Positions 59,671-64,000 of a stretch of 64,000 nt of DNA are shown here, in pieces (within the stretch, counting starts at the first letter, position 1; each line of letters starts with the position of its first letter). The translations under genes were made by a program, and so were the position numbers. The DNA is from an uncultured Muribaculaceae bacterium (lineage in GTDB: Bacteria; Bacteroidota; Bacteroidia; Bacteroidales; Muribaculaceae): assembly GCA_910583525.1 (NCBI GenBank), contig CAJTXL010000003.1, forward strand, positions 1 to 64,000, written 5' to 3'. The notes below the pieces were generated by a model that did no database searches, had not been told where the DNA came from, and worked only from the letters and a program-made list of their open reading frames with translations.

Positions 59671-60296
59671 CCGAAGACGATTACATAGCGGCGCATATCG
59701 ACGCCGAACCGAAAGTGCTGCGCGACCTCTACCGCCACACCCATCTGCACAGGCTCTATCCGCGCATGTGCACCGACCACGTGCAAGGACGCCTATTGTC
59801 GATGCTGACACGCATGGTCGCTCCACGCCACATCCTCGAGTTAGGCACATTCACGGGCTACTCGACATTGTGCTTTGCCGAGGGGATGCCCCAAGGATGC
59901 ACCATCGACACGGTAGAAGTCGATTCCGACTATGCCGACGAACTGCGAACCCTGTTTGCCGAGGCCGCCCCGGACGCCGACATAAAACTGCACATAGGCG
60001 ACGCCGAAGAGATTATACCAATGCTCGTAGCCGAAAAAAAATACGACCTCGTGTTCATCGACGCCAACAAACGCCGCTATCCGCAATACTACAAACTGTT
60101 GCTTGAAGCGCTGCCCCACGGCGCCTACATTTTCGCCGACAACACGCTATGGACCGACAAAGTGCTCGACCCCGAAGCACATGACCCTCAGACAGAAGGC
60201 ATAAGAACTTTCAACGACCTTATAGCCGCCGACAGCCGAGTCGAAAAAATAATACTGCCCGTGCGCGACGGCCTCACCATAATAAGAAAGAAATAA
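59667..60296 (+). CDS. SAM-dependent O-methyltransferase (family 3, catechol/caffeoyl-CoA type)
   Basis: 209 residues from ATG 59667; a longer in-frame start upstream (59358) would run through two other genes. ILELGTFTGYSTLCFAEGM is the SAM motif, then TVEVDSDYADELRTLF, LVFIDANKRRYPQYYKLLLEALPHGAYIFADNTLW with the metal-binding Asp/Asn residues, and a C-terminal strand LPVRDGLTIIRKK. It methylates a hydroxyl group of an unknown small molecule or nucleoside (some members of this family modify tRNA). It is the last gene of the overlapping set that begins with aroQ. Confidence 0.92.
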   Translation: MTEDDYIAAHIDAEPKVLRDLYRHTHLHRLYPRMCTDHVQGRLLSMLTRMVAPRHILELGTFTGYSTLCFAEGMPQGCTIDTVEVDSDYADELRTLFAEAAPDADIKLHIGDAEEIIPMLVAEKKYDLVFIDANKRRYPQYYKLLLEALPHGAYIFADNTLWTDKVLDPEAHDPQTEGIRTFNDLIAADSRVEKIILPVRDGLTIIRKK

Positions 60297-60938
60297 TCAA
60301 CGAGGGTGGCTGTCAGACTTGTCAGACCCGTCGGACTTGTCAGACAGGTCTGACGGGTCTGACCTATTTGTGCCGCACTGCCCGGCACGATAAGCAAGGC
60401 GTGCACGCGTCATCTGTTCACGAATGCCACCATTTTCAATAAACATCTGTTCTTGGCGCTTAATCAACCGTGCCAACATGTAGGTAGCTTGATTTATTAA
60501 CGTCAGTGCCATATTGCACAATTCCTCAGCATTCATTCTCGGCAACAAAGTCCTGTAGTCAGTCATGAAGGGTTCGCTTCTGCAATATTCCCTAAGTCTT
60601 TCGTAACGCGGATGTCCGACACCCCATTGTGCCAGATGTCGAACTCTGAGATAATCCTCGTAATCTATCAACAGTTCCTCCAAACTTGCTTTTGCCACAT
60701 TGGTGAGTTTTATCTCAGTTTCAGTAGAAGTTGAAGATGCTTTGCTCCCTTCGGCAATGTTCTGCTTTCCGCTGCGAGCAGCCTGAACCATCTGGTCGAT
60801 AGTACGGTCGCCTCGTAATAGGTAACGGTTCGTGAATTCATAAGTCAGGTCATATATTATTTCGGCCATCTTATAGACGCGAAGTTTTCGATAACCGCCC
60901 CTTGATGGCAAGAATCCGTTTTCAGGCATGATTGTCAT
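60297..60938 (-). CDS. Four-helix-bundle protein (23S rRNA IVS / S23-like) with an SDKSD-rich tail
   Basis: 213 residues. Residues about 15-165 follow the S23/IVS four-helix pattern: YRKLRVYKMAEIIYDLTYEFTNRYL, MVQAARSGKQNIAEGSKASSTSTETEIKLTNVAKASLEELLIDYEDYLRVR and a last helix MALTLINQATYMLARLIKRQEQMF. The conserved NIAEGS motif is intact. In other bacteria such proteins are encoded in rRNA intervening sequences or serve as accessory proteins of retroelements (Avd); neither an rRNA nor a reverse transcriptase is nearby. The last 22 residues (SDPSDLSDKSDGSDKSDS) are encoded by a heptamer repeat at 60312-60363. A promoter is at 60961-60968. Start alternatives are 60938 and 60929. Confidence 0.85.
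   Translation of the reverse strand: MTIMPENGFLPSRGGYRKLRVYKMAEIIYDLTYEFTNRYLLRGDRTIDQMVQAARSGKQNIAEGSKASSTSTETEIKLTNVAKASLEELLIDYEDYLRVRHLAQWGVGHPRYERLREYCRSEPFMTDYRTLLPRMNAEELCNMALTLINQATYMLARLIKRQEQMFIENGGIREQMTRARLAYRAGQCGTNRSDPSDLSDKSDGSDKSDSHPR
60312..60363. repeat. Heptamer repeat GTCAGAC/GTCTGAC at the end of the four-helix-bundle gene
   Basis: Six copies of GTCAGAC or a close variant, one as GTCGGAC and two in inverse orientation as GTCTGAC, lie nine bases apart. The inverted halves can pair into a hairpin. On the minus strand this codes for the Ser-Asp-rich tail of the four-helix-bundle protein. Confidence 0.8.
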
Positions 60939-60960
60939 TGATTAAATTATGCTGCAAATG

Positions 60961-60968
60961 CAAAGTTA
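60961..60968 (-). promoter_or_regulatory. Promoter -7 box (TAACTTTG) of the four-helix-bundle gene
   Basis: Perfect TAnnTTTG match on the minus strand, 22 bases before ATG 60938. Confidence 0.65.
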
Positions 60969-61111
60969 GTTATTTTTTTGAGAGCGGCTTAAAAGTGTAG
61001 CCATAATTTCTCTCCATTCTTAACACATCTAATATTAGGCCATTAAGGCATTTTGTCCGATTTCTTTCCAAAGATGTCCGATTTGTGCTTGCGCACACTT
61101 GCGCGCATAAG

Positions 61112-61119
61112 TAATTTTG
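61112..61119 (+). promoter_or_regulatory. Promoter -7 box (TAATTTTG) of the secreted glycosidase-like gene
   Basis: TAnnTTTG match 26 bases before ATG 61146. A direct repeat CTTGCGCAcaCTTGCGCG lies immediately upstream (about 61088-61105) and could be a regulator site. Confidence 0.6.
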
Positions 61120-61145
61120 CACAGACCAAAATTTACCGTGACGCC

Positions 61146-63695
61146 ATGAAACCACACGACACCATAAAAAACATAGCGGCAATGTTGACGGCCATAGCAA
61201 TATTGCTCTGCGGCCAAGCCTCGACGGCCCGGCTGAACGGGGCATACTACGGCACCAACTACACCGTGCCCTTCGCCCATGCCTACCGTGCCCTCGACAA
61301 GCTCGGCGTCGACCACAGACAGGCCATAGACCGCGACATGTACCATATGGCACGTCTTGGACTGAACGCCTTCCGCCTCCACCTGTGGGACGTGGAACTG
61401 AGCGATGCCCAAGGCAATTTGCTCGACAACGAACACCTCGCACTGCTCGACTACCTCATCGCCGCCGCCCAAAAACGAGGCATTTCCATTATTCTTACCG
61501 CACAGACAAACTTCGGCAACGGATATCCCGAACGCAACACCGACCCAAACGGAGCTTTCAGCTACGATTTCGAGAAGTGCCGTATACACGACAAAGCCGA
61601 AGCGCAGGCCATCCAGGAGCGCTACCTCAAAGCCTTGGCGGCACACGTCAATCCGCTTACAAGCAAAAGATATGCCGAAGACCCCGACATTTTGGCTATC
61701 GAAATAAACAACGAGCCATGCCACAGCGGTACGCACCGCGAAATCACGACATATGTCAACCGCATGGCTGCGGCACTCCGCAGCGCCGGTTGGAAGAAAG
61801 ACATATTATATAATGTGTCACACAACCTTTGGCGCACCTCGGCGTTTTTCAATGCCGACATCGACGGCACAACCTACCAGTGGTATCCCACGGGGCTTGT
61901 GCACGGCAAACAGCGCCAAGGCAACTTCCTGCCCGTGCTCGACAGCTACGACATACCTTTCGACACCGTGCCGGGATATGCCCGGCAGCCCAAGGTGGTC
62001 TATGAATACGACCCGGCCGACGTGCTCGACACATATCTTTTCCCGGCTGCGGCGCGCACATTCCGAAAAGCCGGCTTCGGCTGGGTGACACAATTCGCCT
62101 ACGACCCCATCGACATGGCACGCTTCAACAGCGAATACCAGACGCACTTCCTCAACCTCGCATACACACCCGGCAAGGCCGTCGGCATGGCTATCGCCGC
62201 CGAGGTAATGCGCCGCACCCCTATCGGAGCCGATTACGGCAAATATCCCGTAGACACTGTTTTCGCCGATTTCAGCGTGAGCGCTCGCCGCAATCTGGCT
62301 ATGTTCAACGACGGCGCACACTATTACCACACAAACACAACGGCCGACGCGCCCAAAACGCCGTCGAAGCTGCAACATGTCATGGGTGTAGGTTCTTCGC
62401 CCATAATAAGTACCGACGGCACAGGCGCTTATTTCATCGACCGCCTCGACAAGGACACTTGGAGGCTCGAAGTGATGCCCGACGTCACAATCACCGCCGA
62501 CCCTTTCGCCCGGCCTTCGCTCAGCCGCGAAGTGGCGCAAATCACCGATGCGCCCATAGCAATGACAATCGAACTGCCCGGTCTGAAACCCGGTTTCTCC
62601 TACGAAGGGAAACGCGGCAAAGGCATAGCCGAGGGCAGCGCGCTCACAGTACTGCCCGGCGTCTATCTGCTCGGCAACAAGCCCGGCAAGTTCGCCGCAT
62701 GGCCCGACGACCGTGTCTACGACAGCCGACGCAGCCTTCGCACGGGCGAATTTGTGATGCCGCCCGTCAGCGCACCTAAAGCCGTAATCATGGCGCACGA
62801 ACCGAAAGCGCGCATTGCAAAAGGACTGCCGCTGACAATCGAAGCCGACATATTCGCACCCTCGGAAATCGATTCGGTGCTCGTCATTCCGACCGATGTC
62901 GATTTCTGGAGCACCGACAACAAGCTCTACCATATGGTAAAGTCAGGCAAGAACAAATATACCGCCGTAGTAGAACCGGAAGGTAAGAAAGATGGAATTC
63001 AAAGGTTTAGCTACAACATTGTGGTTTACTGCGGCAACAGTGCCGCCACCTTCCCTTCGGGGGAGGCCGGCACTCCTCTCGATTGGGATTTCGGCGCCGG
63101 ACGTCAGTCGGCGCGGACACAGACATACAGCACCGAAGTTAGTACCGCCGACGATGCAATCGTACTGTTCGACAGCCGTAAAGGTCTCGACGGGATGGAA
63201 TATTCAAGCATCCCCGAGGCATGGGGCACCGCCGGAATGCAGTTGTACGACGGCGGCATCGAAGGCCACGACGCCGTCCGCATCTTCCGCAGCGCCGAAG
63301 CACCGGCGCTCGAAAACATGTCGACAAGCAAATATATAGGCGACATCATTGCCTGCCACAGCGACAAACAGCCAAAAGGACTGAAACTGCGCTGCGGCCG
63401 GGTCGATGGCATAGACGGCATAATGGCCGGCTTCGTCACCGCCGACGGGTTTACCTACTCAGCGCCGATAAAAACATACGACAATGGCATCTCGACACTT
63501 GACTTCGGCGAGTTGAGGCTTATGCCGACCCTGCTCAATCCGGCGCCCTACCCTTCGTTCCTCGGACGACGCTTCGTACCCGACCCGGAGACTGCCGTTC
63601 CGTTCCGGCCGTCTGACATCGAACAACTGATATTATACACCGACAATAACGACAAACCCTTCACCATCGACCTGATAGGAGCATGGATATATTAA
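61146..63695 (+). CDS. Secreted glycoside hydrolase-like protein (GH5/cellulase-superfamily barrel plus C-terminal beta domains)
   Basis: 849 residues from ATG 61146 (MKPHDTIKNIAAMLTAIAILLCGQASTA, signal peptide). Residues about 30-400 look like a clan GH-A TIM barrel: YHMARLGLNAFRLHLWDVELSD, GISIILTAQTNFGNG, DILAIEINNEPCHSG with the probable acid/base Glu (near 188), YQWYPTGL, and KVVYEYDPAD, whose Glu may be the nucleophile. The remaining 450 residues form beta domains, including FAAWPDDRVYD, PKARIAKGLPLTIEADIFAPSEIDSVLVI and a C-terminal jelly-roll-like part. The precise GH family and substrate cannot be assigned by eye. The SusC-like gene 39 bases downstream suggests a polysaccharide-utilisation locus. 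Confidence 0.82.
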   Translation: MKPHDTIKNIAAMLTAIAILLCGQASTARLNGAYYGTNYTVPFAHAYRALDKLGVDHRQAIDRDMYHMARLGLNAFRLHLWDVELSDAQGNLLDNEHLALLDYLIAAAQKRGISIILTAQTNFGNGYPERNTDPNGAFSYDFEKCRIHDKAEAQAIQERYLKALAAHVNPLTSKRYAEDPDILAIEINNEPCHSGTHREITTYVNRMAAALRSAGWKKDILYNVSHNLWRTSAFFNADIDGTTYQWYPTGLVHGKQRQGNFLPVLDSYDIPFDTVPGYARQPKVVYEYDPADVLDTYLFPAAARTFRKAGFGWVTQFAYDPIDMARFNSEYQTHFLNLAYTPGKAVGMAIAAEVMRRTPIGADYGKYPVDTVFADFSVSARRNLAMFNDGAHYYHTNTTADAPKTPSKLQHVMGVGSSPIISTDGTGAYFIDRLDKDTWRLEVMPDVTITADPFARPSLSREVAQITDAPIAMTIELPGLKPGFSYEGKRGKGIAEGSALTVLPGVYLLGNKPGKFAAWPDDRVYDSRRSLRTGEFVMPPVSAPKAVIMAHEPKARIAKGLPLTIEADIFAPSEIDSVLVIPTDVDFWSTDNKLYHMVKSGKNKYTAVVEPEGKKDGIQRFSYNIVVYCGNSAATFPSGEAGTPLDWDFGAGRQSARTQTYSTEVSTADDAIVLFDSRKGLDGMEYSSIPEAWGTAGMQLYDGGIEGHDAVRIFRSAEAPALENMSTSKYIGDIIACHSDKQPKGLKLRCGRVDGIDGIMAGFVTADGFTYSAPIKTYDNGISTLDFGELRLMPTLLNPAPYPSFLGRRFVPDPETAVPFRPSDIEQLILYTDNNDKPFTIDLIGAWIY

Positions 63696-63734
63696 CTCAA
63701 AAATCAACAATTCAACCAATCATTTTTACATACC

Positions 63735-64000
63735 ATGAAACAATCATGTAAACAACTATCGGCACTAATGTCGGCACGCGGCCTGCTTGCCGCTCTGATG
63801 CTGTTTGCCCTTCCGGCAATGGCATGGGCACAGGCACGCACTGTCACCGGCACTGTCACCGACGAACTCGGCGAGCCGCTAATCGGCGTTTCTGTAACAA
63901 TCCCCGGCCAGACCGGCGGTGTCACAACCGACATCGACGGCAACTACCGTATAACCCTTCCGGCCGGAAAATCGAAAATATCGTTCAGCTACGTGGGCTA
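63735..64000 (+). CDS. SusC/RagA-type TonB-linked outer-membrane receptor, N-terminal part only
   Basis: 88 codons before the right edge. A long signal peptide (LLAALMLFALPAMAWAQA) is followed by the carboxypeptidase-regulatory-like (CarboxypepD_reg-like) domain that opens SusC proteins: RTVTGTVTDELGEPLIGVSV, GGVTTDIDGNYRITLPAGKSKISFSYVG. The TonB box, plug and barrel would follow outside the window. With a SusD partner it imports glycans or peptides. It is the second gene after the glycosidase-like protein and is probably co-transcribed with it. Confidence 0.92.
   Translation, partial: MKQSCKQLSALMSARGLLAALMLFALPAMAWAQARTVTGTVTDELGEPLIGVSVTIPGQTGGVTTDIDGNYRITLPAGKSKISFSYVG

Noticed and set aside
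60312..60363. CRISPR-like array suggested by the regular heptamers
   Set aside because: Units are 7 bases with 2-base spacers and sit inside a coding region; no cas genes.
60297..60938. Diversity-generating retroelement suggested by an Avd-like protein
   Set aside because: No reverse transcriptase and no template/variable repeat pair is visible within the window.

Overview
This 64-kb window is chromosomal DNA from a member of the Bacteroidales, most likely Muribaculaceae or a close relative (the family is an inference). The evidence is a SusC/RagA-type TonB receptor start at the right edge, two proteins with type IX secretion (T9SS) C-terminal domains, DUF4493/PCMD lipoproteins, a DUF3078 protein, a Porin_10-type protein, and more than twenty promoters of the Bacteroidetes type (-7 box TAnnTTTG). 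Coding sequence is moderately GC-rich and intergenic DNA is AT-rich. There is no rRNA, CRISPR array, integrase or transposase gene. One tRNA (Leu, UAG) is present.

Layout. 0-5 kb: a partial unknown gene, a small unknown protein, an outer-membrane porin, a membrane-anchored solute-binding protein and an LrgA/LrgB pair. 5-10 kb: a 5'-nucleotidase lipoprotein followed by a NagZ-like GH3 / beta-lactamase fusion. 10-15 kb: tRNA-Leu, a GH125 alpha-mannosidase, a GDSL esterase built on a degenerate GH97 scaffold, and an aldo-keto reductase. 15-24 kb (minus): an AT-rich AAA/DUF4143 ATPase, then a probable six-gene unit phoH-purC-ubiE-DUF3078-two small secreted proteins, then pnp. 24-33 kb: a CapD-like nucleotide-sugar epimerase with a DUF4923 protein, and the overlapping unit DPP-IV peptidase / membrane protein / miaA / unknown. 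33-41 kb: an esterase, a candidate small RNA, a mannose-1-phosphate guanylyltransferase, argS, a BI-1 protein, a MATE exporter, pyrH and frr. 41-53 kb (minus): a block of surface proteins, two T9SS cargo proteins and three DUF4493/PCMD lipoproteins. 53-60 kb: a BspA-like LRR protein, trmB, mrp, aroQ, and an overlapping GT4 / epimerase / small membrane protein / O-methyltransferase set. 60-64 kb: a four-helix-bundle protein with an SDKSD-rich tail, a large secreted glycosidase-like protein and the start of a SusC-like receptor, probably the beginning of a glycan-use locus.

The most unusual content is in the intergenic DNA. A 167-bp element with 23-bp terminal inverted repeats occurs twice at 164/167 identity. 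Both copies lie in the same orientation, exactly 15 bp after a -7 promoter box, and end at or just before the start codon of a nucleotide-metabolism gene (a 5'-nucleotidase gene and pyrH). Two further families of multi-hairpin repeats are present. One carries a 36-bp module that is inverted between its two copies. A promoter plus an intrinsic terminator with no gene between them marks a probable small RNA near 33.2 kb.

No complete new defence or mobile system is visible. The 167-bp element is the best candidate for something undescribed.
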